From positions 34,518-98,517 of the forward strand of contig NZ_BOVK01000036.1 in the NCBI RefSeq assembly GCF_018403685.1: a stretch of 64,000 bases of DNA. Reading direction: 5' to 3'. How positions within the stretch are numbered: the stretch's first letter is position 1; each line of letters starts with the position of its first letter. The DNA comes from Xylanibacillus composti (GTDB lineage: Bacteria > Bacillota > Bacilli > Paenibacillales > K13). The notes beneath the pieces are model-generated. The model was given only the letters and a program-made list of their open reading frames with translations. It was not told the origin of the DNA and did not search any database. Positions 56,703-64,000 of the stretch are shown here, one piece after another. The translations under genes and the position numbers were made by a program.

Positions 56703-56744
56703 AAAAAGAGAGGAAACCAGCCCCGTTCGTTTCAGACTGTTTCC
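56703..56744 (-). terminator. Probable terminator of the ribokinase unit
   Basis: On the minus strand GGAAACAG and CTGGTTTCC pair with a single bulge around 16 nt and are followed by TCTCTTTTTC. It lies just past the rbsK stop. Confidence 0.6.
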
Positions 56745-56754
56745 ACTCCTATAT

Positions 56755-57699
56755 TTATCGCGCATGCGCTGCGAGCCAGCGAATGATTTCTGCCTCGCGC
56801 GGGATCGCTGCCTGCGCGCCGGAACGTGTTACAGCTATGGCCGATGCCGCCGCCGCGAAGCGCATCGCCTCGGGAACGGGCATCCCCTTCGTCTCATAGG
56901 CGGCACAGAAAGCCCCGATGAATGTGTCACCGGCGCCCGTTGTGTCCACGGCTTGGACACGGAAAGCCGGGACAAACGCAGCTTGGCCCCGGACATCCGC
57001 ATAGCAAGCTCCCCTCTCGCCCATCGTAACAATCGCTGTCTTCACGCCGCTGCGTACAAGCTCCGCCGCGGCATGCCGCGCAGTTGCTTCATCATGCGGC
57101 CTGATGCCGCAAATCGCCGCCGCTTCGCTCTCATTCACGATCAGCACATCAATCCGGGACAGCTCGCTGGCAGGCACCTCACAGGCAGGGGCCGGGTTCA
57201 AATACACCTTCACCCCGGCCTCGGCTGCAGCGTGAATCGCCGCTGCCGTTGCCGGCCAAGGAATTTCGTTTTGCAGCAGGATGGCGCGGCAGTGCTCCAG
57301 CACAACCGGCCAATGCTTGACCACATCCTCCGCAGTCACTTCTCCATTCGCGCCTGGGGACAAAATAATGCTGTTCTCTCCGCCATCATCTACAGCTATG
57401 AACGCCATGCCAGAATGGCCTTCCTTGACCTCCATTGCGGTCACCTGAACGCCATCCTTCTGCAGGCCATCCATCAGCTGCCTGCCGAAGTCATCCTTTC
57501 CCACTGCGCCGACCATCCATACTGCCGCACCGCTGCGTGCAGCGGCCACGGCTTGATTGGCCCCCTTGCCGCCGGCAAAGTAGGAAGTGCCTAATCCATG
57601 AATGGTTTCACCCGGTTGCGGATGCGCCTTCACCCGATTGACGATATCCATATTGACACTGCCAATGACGGCAATGCCTTGCCGAATGTCTGCCGCCAT
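56755..57699 (-). CDS. rbsK: Ribokinase (PfkB family)
   Basis: A 314-aa protein that phosphorylates ribose at O5. It has the N-terminal VIGSVNMDIVNRVKAHPQPG, the sugar-binding GLGTSYFAGGKGANQAVAAA, LQNEIPWPATAAAI, the VYLNPAPACEVPAS segment and the catalytic anion hole TTGAGDTFIGAFCAAYETKG with the base Asp. The start ATG 57699 is one base after the stop of the aldo/keto reductase gene. Earlier in-frame codons lie inside that gene. The two are surely cotranscribed. With the nucleoside hydrolase upstream it makes a ribose-salvage pair. Confidence 0.93.
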   Translation of the reverse strand: MAADIRQGIAVIGSVNMDIVNRVKAHPQPGETIHGLGTSYFAGGKGANQAVAAARSGAAVWMVGAVGKDDFGRQLMDGLQKDGVQVTAMEVKEGHSGMAFIAVDDGGENSIILSPGANGEVTAEDVVKHWPVVLEHCRAILLQNEIPWPATAAAIHAAAEAGVKVYLNPAPACEVPASELSRIDVLIVNESEAAAICGIRPHDEATARHAAAELVRSGVKTAIVTMGERGACYADVRGQAAFVPAFRVQAVDTTGAGDTFIGAFCAAYETKGMPVPEAMRFAAAASAIAVTRSGAQAAIPREAEIIRWLAAHAR

Positions 57700-57700
57700 C

Positions 57701-58684
57701 TCAATACGGCCCGCGGATGTGGTCCCTGACTTCCTGCTCATAGAACGCGGCAAGCCGCTGGCGCTCCTCCACGGTGAAGGATGGGACATCCGCCGCCGCC
57801 AGATTGTCTTCCACCTGCTCCGTGTTCTTGAAGCCCGGAATGACGCAAGAAATGTGCGGATTATCCAAGATCCAGCGCAGAGCCGCACGCGTCATGCTGC
57901 CACGTCCTTCTGCAATCCAGGCAAGTTGGCGAGACAGCTTCACGCCCTTGCGAAACGGCAGACCGGCGAACGTTTCGCCAACATTAAAGCTTTCGCCGTT
58001 CTGGTTGAAGTTGCGATGATCGTCTGCCTCAAAGGCGGTATCTTCCTTGAACTTGCCGGTCAGGAGACCGCTCGCGAGCGGCAGTCGCACGAGGATGCCT
58101 ACACCTTGCTGCTTCGCCTTCGGGAACAGCTCCTGCTCCGGCTTCTGGCGGAAAATATTGTAGATGAACTGGATAGCCTTGACATTCGGATATTGCAGGC
58201 TGATCAAGCCTTCCTCTACCGTTTCCACACTGACGCCATAGTGGCGGATCTTCCCCTCGGCCTGCAGCTTGTCCAATACCTCGAATACTGCGCCGTCACG
58301 GAGAATTTGCGTAGCCGGACAGTGCACCTGATAGAGATCGATGGCCTCGCGCTGAAGCCGGCGCAGACTGTCTTCGCAGTACTTGCGGACAGCCGCTTCG
58401 GCGTAGTTGTTCGGATCATGAATATCCCCTTGTCTGCAAAACTTGGTGGCGATATGCACTTTGCCTTCCAATCCTTTCGTCGCCTTGCCCACAACCTCTT
58501 CGCCGTGGCCATCCCCGTATACATCCGCCGTATCGAAAAAATTTACGCCTGCGTCCATCGCACGCTGCAGCGCCTTGAAGGACTCCTCGTCGTTGACTTG
58601 CCCCCAGCCGCCGCCAATCGCCCATGTGCCGAAGCTGATTTCACTGACTTTCAATCCGGTTGAACCCAGTTCCCTATATTCCAT
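57701..58684 (-). CDS. Aldo/keto reductase
   Basis: A 327-aa NADPH-dependent oxidoreductase. It starts MEYRELGSTGLKVSEISFGT, carries the catalytic Asp and Tyr in NFFDTADVYGDGHGEEVVGK, the Lys in VHIATKFCRQG, and the His in DLYQVHCPATQIL, and has the C-terminal LRWILDNPHISCVIPGFKN. The ATG at 58684 follows AAGGAGGCAACTTGAA. It belongs to the general aldo/keto reductase group (YhdN/AKR11-like), so the substrate cannot be read. It leads the pair with rbsK, which might link it to sugar metabolism. Confidence 0.93.
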   Translation of the reverse strand: MEYRELGSTGLKVSEISFGTWAIGGGWGQVNDEESFKALQRAMDAGVNFFDTADVYGDGHGEEVVGKATKGLEGKVHIATKFCRQGDIHDPNNYAEAAVRKYCEDSLRRLQREAIDLYQVHCPATQILRDGAVFEVLDKLQAEGKIRHYGVSVETVEEGLISLQYPNVKAIQFIYNIFRQKPEQELFPKAKQQGVGILVRLPLASGLLTGKFKEDTAFEADDHRNFNQNGESFNVGETFAGLPFRKGVKLSRQLAWIAEGRGSMTRAALRWILDNPHISCVIPGFKNTEQVEDNLAAADVPSFTVEERQRLAAFYEQEVRDHIRGPY

Positions 58685-58829
58685 TTCAAGTTGCCTCCTT
58701 GGTTTGAATCTCCTCTTCATTATAGACTGACAGCGCTTACTGTAAAATAATCAAGTTGCCTTTACTTGCTCACTTCGAGGTAACTGATGCGACCAAGCGC
58801 TCTCCCGGCCTAGCAAGCTTTCGGAAAAA

Positions 58830-58868
58830 CGGAGAAAGCTGCCCCGCACGAGCGAGCAGGCAGCTTCC
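58830..58868 (-). terminator. Probable terminator of the TIM-barrel gene
   Basis: On the minus strand GGAAGCTGCC and GGCAGCTTTC pair around a 15-nt loop, followed by TCCGTTTTTCC. It lies 20 nt after the stop at 58887. Confidence 0.65.
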
Positions 58869-58886
58869 CCTATCATCTGTGGTTGT

Positions 58887-60602
58887 TTACTTCTTCACAA
58901 TTTGGAAAGCCTCGAAACTGGAAGGGTACAGCAGCGCTTCATAGATTGCCGCACCGTCCTCCTCGCGGATGCGCTTCGCCGGTTCGCCCGTCTTCGCGCG
59001 CACCACTTCGCTGTCAGCCGGCACCCGGATTCCCCAGCGCTCCGGCTCCGTGCGGAACGATTCCACTATAACTGTGCCGTTGTCGTACACGAACAAGCCT
59101 ACTTCATTCTTGCCTTCCAGCACACATGGCAGCTCTCCGACCAAAGCACGGCGCAGGGCATTCAGCGTTTCCTGCGGCAGCTTGCGGAAATCGGCCATAT
59201 TGTCCGGTACTGTCAACGTGTAGAGCTTGCCTTTACCGTAGTTGTCATACATCAGCACAGGCAGGTTGTAGTCGCTGTTGAAGCCGATAATCATCTGCCA
59301 AGTGCCGTTCGTGCTGTACTCCAGCACCGGGAACAGCACAGGCTCAGCCCCTTCTGCAAAGCGGTCGAACGTGCAAATACGCGTGTCCATCCCATACTTC
59401 TGCACCGAAATGCGCTTGCCTGTCGTGCGAAGCGTCGTCAGCTGCTCCACGCCCTTGCCTTCCATTTTCTCCAGGAAGCCGGAAGTCATGATCACTTCGC
59501 CGCCTGCCTGCATGTGACGCTTGATCTTCTCCAGAATGTCCGGATCTCTTGTAGCATCGGCCGCTACCAGCACCTTCTCGCCATTCTCAGGGAAGTGAGG
59601 GGAGGGCTCGAACGGAATGCCCAGTCCGCCAAGATAGTTGTACAGATGATCCTCACCGCGTGCGTGATGCGGCTGATATACGCGCAAGCCTACAGCCTCG
59701 CCCAATTTGGGCGCGAGTTCATCCAGCTTGTCCAATTGGAAGCCGAGCGGCGGAATGTACAGCGAGTCTTTGAGCAGTCCGTAGCAGAACAAGGTCAGCT
59801 CTCTCGCCTTGCTGAAGACGGTCAGGTACGCTTGTTCCAAATAGTAATCGATGTATGTGCAGTCCAGGCTGTCGAACCAGCCGCCGCCGTTTTGCCCTGG
59901 CTTCATGTTCTCCATCCAGCGCATAAGCGAATAGGAAGCATAACGCGGAATATGCTGCTGGCTGTTGTATGGATTGCGCGTTTCCGTACCGGTATAAATA
60001 CCGTCGAACAGCTTCGGCTGTGTTTCGGTATTGTAACCGGTAGATTGATACGACTCAATCCAGTTCGGATATTTGATAACGAGCTTCACATTCGGATTCA
60101 CAGCCTTGCCCGGCTTGATAATCAGATTTTCCGAAACCTCGGTCATCAGCTCCAGGCGGAATTCCTCCCAAGTCCGCTCGCCTTTGCCTTCCAAACAGGT
60201 ATCGCACGCGCAATTGTTGAAGAAGAAGTCGTCAAAAATTACTTCATCAAACACGGCTGCCGCAGTTTCCACCGCATCCTGGAACTGCTTGCGCGACGCT
60301 TCGTCCGTATAGCAGATGCCGCCGAACAACCGATTGTAGCCCGGACGATAGGAGGCCGGCAGAGTCGGCGTGATGCCGCCTGCCGTGGCAATGCCTTTGG
60401 ATTCGAAGATTTCCTTCAGCTCTTGCAGACGCTCCCTGGAAAGATGGATTTCTCCCCTGTGATTCTCAATGTAAACCTTGGACAGCTTCAGATGCTTCTG
60501 GAAAAAAGCCAAATCCTTCTCCAGCTGCTCCCGGGTGATCTTCTCCAGATCCCCTGCTGTACAATAAATCGCCAAATCAAAGTTCTTGTAAGACTGTGAC
60601 AT
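58887..60602 (-). CDS. Putative TIM-barrel glycoside-hydrolase-like protein, unknown function
   Basis: A 571-aa cytoplasmic protein not assigned to a family. Residues 1-310 look like a TIM barrel: GDLEKITREQLEKDLAFF, VYIENHRGEIHLSRERLQ, IATAGGITPTLP, then FDEVIFDDFFFNNCACDTCL with acidic residues and a Cys cluster, KLVIKYPNWIES, and WFDSLDCTYIDYYL. Residues 330-430 resemble the amidotransferase-like domain of GH42 enzymes (VLVAADATRDPDILEKIKRH, AGGEVIMTSGFLE). The C terminus is beta-rich. The plan suggests a sugar hydrolase; this is inference. ATG 60602 follows GAGAGGAG; no signal peptide. It lies 83 bp downstream of the GH9 gene. Confidence 0.6.
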   Translation of the reverse strand: MSQSYKNFDLAIYCTAGDLEKITREQLEKDLAFFQKHLKLSKVYIENHRGEIHLSRERLQELKEIFESKGIATAGGITPTLPASYRPGYNRLFGGICYTDEASRKQFQDAVETAAAVFDEVIFDDFFFNNCACDTCLEGKGERTWEEFRLELMTEVSENLIIKPGKAVNPNVKLVIKYPNWIESYQSTGYNTETQPKLFDGIYTGTETRNPYNSQQHIPRYASYSLMRWMENMKPGQNGGGWFDSLDCTYIDYYLEQAYLTVFSKARELTLFCYGLLKDSLYIPPLGFQLDKLDELAPKLGEAVGLRVYQPHHARGEDHLYNYLGGLGIPFEPSPHFPENGEKVLVAADATRDPDILEKIKRHMQAGGEVIMTSGFLEKMEGKGVEQLTTLRTTGKRISVQKYGMDTRICTFDRFAEGAEPVLFPVLEYSTNGTWQMIIGFNSDYNLPVLMYDNYGKGKLYTLTVPDNMADFRKLPQETLNALRRALVGELPCVLEGKNEVGLFVYDNGTVIVESFRTEPERWGIRVPADSEVVRAKTGEPAKRIREEDGAAIYEALLYPSSFEAFQIVKK

Positions 60603-60685
60603 ATGCAAGCTCCTCTCCCTCTAGGTGTTTCTCTCAAGATGCGATTCCTGTTACCGTTTAAGATTTGAAAAGATATGGTGCCGCT

Positions 60686-62338
60686 CTAGGCATGCGCGGC
60701 TACTCTGGATTTCGTGAATTGCGCAGTTACATATACGGTCGGCGAATTCCAGTAAATCGTTATTTCATTGGTCGAGTAGCTTTCGGAATGGTCCAGGAAG
60801 CACTTGGCAGGCGGCTGGCCGGAAAGCTCTTTCTTCGCGACCTCGTCCTGCAGCCCCTTGTTCGGTCCGCCTGATACCATGCCCGGAACCGGCTCCTTGA
60901 TGCCGTCGCCAATACCCGGACGATAGTGCGGCTCCATGAAATACCGACTGCCCACCCCTGTCACGTAGCTCAGATCGACCGGATTGCAGCCGAAGATGTA
61001 CTGCAGATGATTGTAGGCGCATGCCCGGTACGCTTCCTTGCCGGTCCATTGATGCGCAATCAGCAGCGTCATCGCGTGGTTCATTACCAGCATGTTGCTG
61101 CCCCAGATATAATGGCTCGGCAGCAGTGAGATGCCATACCCGTCTTGTTCGCTGCGCTTCAAGAAATCATCCGCTTGGGCAATCCAGCCCTGCTTCAGCT
61201 TGCCTGCGAGCGCCGCATCTTGCTGTGCAGCCGGCAGCCGCAGGTAGGCCAGCACCCCGTACCCGCCCATGTCCGCCCATCCCAGGCGGTACAGGTAGAA
61301 ATTCGCTTCCTCCGCAAGCTTGCGGAACGCGGCATGATATTCGCTCTCGCCCGTCGTACGATACAGCTCCGCTGCCGCCCAGAACCGCTCATCACGGTCG
61401 TTGCTGTCGCCATACTCGCCCGTTTTGATTTCAGGCGGGTTCTTGAAGCCCGGCACTTCCGGGTTGCGCACAAGCCATCCCCACGCACGAATAGCCGCGT
61501 CCAGGCAGCGCTTCGCGAACGCCGGATCGACAGGCTTATACACGCGCGCCGCCATCGCCATCACACCGGCGAAGCATCCTGTCGCCGCTGCGGAGATCGG
61601 CGACAAGTATAGATCCGCCAAATCGTCTTCCGGCATACAGCTGAAGCTCGGAAACTTCAAAGTCGTCACTTTATGGAACACGCCATCGGTCTCCGTGTCC
61701 TGCATCTTCAGCATCCACTCCAGCTCATAACGGCATTCGGAGAGCACATCCGGCACGCCCGATCCTGATTCCGGGATATGCACCGGCGCCGCGAAAGCCT
61801 GAGGCGCATCTTCATAAGCAAGCAACAAATCCGCTACGGCCTTGGCGCCAGGCCCGACATACTTGCCGAAGTCCCCGGCATCATGCCAGCCGCCGCACAC
61901 GTCGATCCGGCGGTCCTCCTGACCGTAGACAATTGCCGGCGTCAGATGGCACGCTTTGTGCGTCCACGGTGCAGCATGCTTCTCCTCCAGTTCCATGCCG
62001 CAACGCAAATAGTAAAAAGCTTTCAGCATTGCCTGATGTGCGTCATGAAACACTTCCTCGCCGATGGCGAACACTGCTGAAGCCTCGCCTTGCGATCCCT
62101 TCATGCGATAAGTTCCCGGCTGATCCAACTCGCTGAACACAGCCTGATACAGCTGCTCGCCGCTGGCTTCGCTCTGAATCGGTCCGCGCAGCTTGCCGCG
62201 AAATACGACTTTGCCGCTTGCCGCGTCTTCTACAACGAATGCACCGCCTTCTTCCCCTTGCAGAAATACAGCCATCTTATGCTCGCCGGGATGAAAACCA
62301 AGCTGACCCAGCCTGATTGAACGGTTCGTTTCTGTCAT
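60686..62338 (-). CDS. Glycoside hydrolase family 9, cytoplasmic
   Basis: A 550-aa protein. The N-terminal Ig-like CelD_N domain covers residues 1-100 (LGQLGFHPGEHKMAVFL). The GH9 (alpha/alpha)6 barrel begins FYYLRCGMELEEKHAA, with the catalytic Asp pair in CGGWHDAGDFGKYVGPG, the His motif in EPHYRPGIGDG near residue 470 and the acid Glu in SYSTNEITIYWNSP near 525. There is no signal peptide, so secreted cellulase is unlikely. Intracellular GH9 enzymes include exo-glucosaminidases and oligosaccharide hydrolases; that role is inferred. The ATG follows AGGAGAGAAGAGACTT. A TIM-barrel gene follows. Confidence 0.9.
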   Translation of the reverse strand: MTETNRSIRLGQLGFHPGEHKMAVFLQGEEGGAFVVEDAASGKVVFRGKLRGPIQSEASGEQLYQAVFSELDQPGTYRMKGSQGEASAVFAIGEEVFHDAHQAMLKAFYYLRCGMELEEKHAAPWTHKACHLTPAIVYGQEDRRIDVCGGWHDAGDFGKYVGPGAKAVADLLLAYEDAPQAFAAPVHIPESGSGVPDVLSECRYELEWMLKMQDTETDGVFHKVTTLKFPSFSCMPEDDLADLYLSPISAAATGCFAGVMAMAARVYKPVDPAFAKRCLDAAIRAWGWLVRNPEVPGFKNPPEIKTGEYGDSNDRDERFWAAAELYRTTGESEYHAAFRKLAEEANFYLYRLGWADMGGYGVLAYLRLPAAQQDAALAGKLKQGWIAQADDFLKRSEQDGYGISLLPSHYIWGSNMLVMNHAMTLLIAHQWTGKEAYRACAYNHLQYIFGCNPVDLSYVTGVGSRYFMEPHYRPGIGDGIKEPVPGMVSGGPNKGLQDEVAKKELSGQPPAKCFLDHSESYSTNEITIYWNSPTVYVTAQFTKSRVAAHA

Positions 62339-62613
62339 AAGTCTCTTCTCTCCTTATCTTTTTCCGCAAGTTGTTACCCTTGCAAATTTATCTCTATGCT
62401 CCTGCACGTTGAGCTTCGGAAGCCCCTTGCGAAGTAAAAATGCCCTGCAACATGCATCTTCACCTATGGCGAAATGAGAAAAGCGCAATGATGGTATTGC
62501 TGAAACGTTTTCCGGTCTAATAGGCCCTAACGCCTTCACAAGTATACACAACAGGTGAAACCGATGCCACACAGAATGGTGACCCATCGAACAGTTTCAT
62601 GACATTTTTCGAG

Positions 62614-63543
62614 CTAGCTGCGCTTGCCGAATTGCTCCAATTTGTCGAACAGATCCTTGAATATTCGGTCACGATGCAGAAAGCGCACACAGCGGATGAT
62701 GTGGCGCGTTGTGTCATGGCCCCACGTGATTTCCTCCGTAAGCAGCGGGCTATGCACGAAATCCGATTCGACATAGCGTTCATCCAGCAGGCAAGCAATT
62801 GTCGAGATATCCCAAATTACTCTGGAGTGGCCTTTATGGTCCGCAGCCGTTTCTTCAAATGAGTGATACAAGTAGCTGCCGACCGGACCGGTATCCTTCA
62901 CATAATCGCGGAGCTCCGACAAAGTCGTGGTCAGGTGCGTTGCCACGCCCATGCATGGAACAAGCACAAGCGGAACACCGCTATCCAGTATAATTCGCGC
63001 CGCATGCGGATCCTGCTTCAAATTGAATTCACGCGTATCCGGCCAATTCAAGGCATGGCCCCCAAGCCAGACAACTACGATATTGTTGATAATCGACGGC
63101 TCCTGCACAATGGCCGATGCCACGTTCGTGATCGCCCCGATCGCCACTACGTAGAGTGGTTCTTCCGGTGATGAATCTAGGGCACGCCGGATCAAGTCCC
63201 TAGCCGCATCGCTCATGACGGGCTCGCTTGCTCCCGGCATATACCGTTCTGCGCCTTTATAAATAGGCGGATGCTCCGGCAGCTTCATCAGATCACGAAT
63301 GCGCAAGAGCTCGTCGTAGCTTCTTTGCATGCCATCTGTCGGCCCGCTGGACTTCTCGTTGTGGAAGGGCGCCGCATAGAAAGCTTCCACCTGCAGCTTC
63401 TCTCCCGACAACAATGAGTAGATAACAGCAAACTGGTCATCAATTTCATTGTACGTATCTGTGTCCAGAACCATGCGAACCTTGCCCTGCGGAAATTGCA
63501 GCCGGGCGAATCTTTGTTCTTCAGTAATCGTTGGAAAGTTCAT
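62614..63543 (-). CDS. Nucleoside hydrolase (IU-type family)
   Basis: A 309-aa protein, hydrolysing the N-glycosidic bond of ribonucleosides with calcium. The N-terminal metal motif is VLDTDTYNEIDDQFAVIYSL, which is two residues longer than the usual DTDxGxDD. Other family parts: VAIGAITNVASAIVQEP, VWLGGHALNWPDTREFN (with Asn), KQDPHAARIILDSGVPL and VIWDISTIACLL with the second Asp. ATG 63543 follows CAGGAGGAAGCTGCC; the reading upstream to 63738 has no ribosome site. The product ribose could be taken by rbsK downstream. It is the first gene of the minus-strand sugar block, 275 bp before GH9. Confidence 0.9.
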   Translation of the reverse strand: MNFPTITEEQRFARLQFPQGKVRMVLDTDTYNEIDDQFAVIYSLLSGEKLQVEAFYAAPFHNEKSSGPTDGMQRSYDELLRIRDLMKLPEHPPIYKGAERYMPGASEPVMSDAARDLIRRALDSSPEEPLYVVAIGAITNVASAIVQEPSIINNIVVVWLGGHALNWPDTREFNLKQDPHAARIILDSGVPLVLVPCMGVATHLTTTLSELRDYVKDTGPVGSYLYHSFEETAADHKGHSRVIWDISTIACLLDERYVESDFVHSPLLTEEITWGHDTTRHIIRCVRFLHRDRIFKDLFDKLEQFGKRS

Positions 63544-64000
63544 GGCAGCTTCCTCCTGTTGATGGGAATATCCAATATTCTTCGTACGTTTTGCAAACAG
63601 CATATATAGGACTAGATTTTCGGCAGCTTCTTTCTCCCAGCTTGCGAGACAGCAAGGATCTAAGGGGCACCTCTTGCGGTTTTGATATACTGTGCATGTG
63701 AACGCGTGTTCATACCACTTGACAGCAAGCTTCGTCATCCAAGCATACGCGTATCCATTTTCCTTTATTACGAATATTAAAGAGCTTTGGCTAATGAGTC
63801 AACAAAGTATCGGCAACATTGCATAAAATTCATACGAACCTATAAAATAACCCACCAATTCAGAGGGAAGCTTCCTTTTTTTGTGTGATGGGTGATGCCC
63901 AGCAAATGGCCGCCTGCTCGCGCGTTGTCTTGATCAGTGCCTGGAGAATGACCGCTTACCGAATGTCTTGCTGCTGACCGGAGAATGACTGCCAACCGAA
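63544..64000. other. Gene-free end of the window with a short direct repeat
   Basis: No coding sequence can be supported. It should contain the promoter of the nucleoside hydrolase gene, not resolved. At the extreme right GGAGAATGAC occurs at 63943-63952 and 63980-63989, each within a 21-bp block ending ACCGAA (GGAGAATGACCGCTTACCGA and GGAGAATGACTGCCAACCGA). The step is 37 bp. The window ends here, so further copies may follow. Confidence 0.6.

Noticed and set aside
58902..60599. 565-codon open frame on the plus strand opposite the TIM-barrel gene
   Set aside because: Mirror of the codon pattern of the minus-strand gene, which has a good start, terminator and foldable content; the plus frame has no recognisable features.
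62500..62515. Catabolite-response (cre) element TGAAACGTTTTCC
   Set aside because: One base short of the 14-bp cre form and not placed at a clear promoter of the GH9 gene.

Overview
The window reads as a chromosome segment of an endospore-forming Firmicute of the Paenibacillaceae type (Paenibacillus or a close relative). The reasons are strong purine-rich ribosome binding sites with frequent TTG/GTG starts, many sporulation genes (ytvI, ytrH, ytrI, four yheC/yheD-type genes, cotJA/JB/JC), and gene blocks arranged much as in Bacillus subtilis. I see no rRNA or tRNA gene, no insertion sequence, no prophage and no cas genes. The genus is an inference.

Layout. 1-2871: TCA-cycle block citZ-icd-mdh on the minus strand, with mdh cut by the window edge. 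3154-6792: convergent ppx and ppk1 (polyphosphate turnover). 6968-8980: ytvI, fxsA and a thioesterase. 8981-9705: a gene-free stretch holding two kinds of ordered repeats. 9706-17834: pyk, accA, accD, a small gene, pgpA and dnaE on the minus strand. 18013-21205: ytrH-ytrI-ytpI, then a second ordered repeat array, then ytoI. 21404-28497: two small genes, a DUF445 gene (yheB-like), and four successive divergent ATP-grasp yheC/yheD paralogues. 28553-33542: HAD phosphatase, amidase plus holin-like pair, cotJ operon, radical-SAM yfkAB. 33833-41830: two HD-GYP proteins flanking uppP-yunD and a moaD-moaE fusion with moeB, then an NlpC/P60 lipoprotein. 42110-47341: complete sufCDSUB Fe-S operon. 47565-51733: DUF1802 gene, mtnK-mtnA, yunC and a small unknown. 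51907-56635: GGDEF-EAL protein, DUF423 and DUF4190 membrane proteins, ABC exporter. 56755-63543: sugar/nucleoside genes (ribokinase, aldo/keto reductase, TIM-barrel protein of unknown function, cytoplasmic GH9, nucleoside hydrolase).

Compared with the B. subtilis order, two expected genes are missing from their usual places: pfkA between accA and pyk, and nrnA between ytrI and ytpI. The ppx/ppk1 pair lies between citZ and ytvI.

The most unusual content is non-coding. At 9167-9340 an 18-bp motif occurs four times at exactly 52-bp steps with unrelated 34-bp spacers. At 19459-19641 a 23-bp motif occurs four times, two forward and two inverted, at 50-bp steps and mirror-symmetric about position 19550. 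The first array sits inside a cluster of about 61-bp hairpin-forming repeats. None is CRISPR in the usual sense, and I do not recognise these as a named element family. Other points of interest are a candidate 63-aa Cys-rich gene inside the cotJ operon, a helically phased operator-like site upstream of suf, the MoaD-MoaE fusion with an internal Gly-Gly, and the intracellular GH9 neighbourhood.
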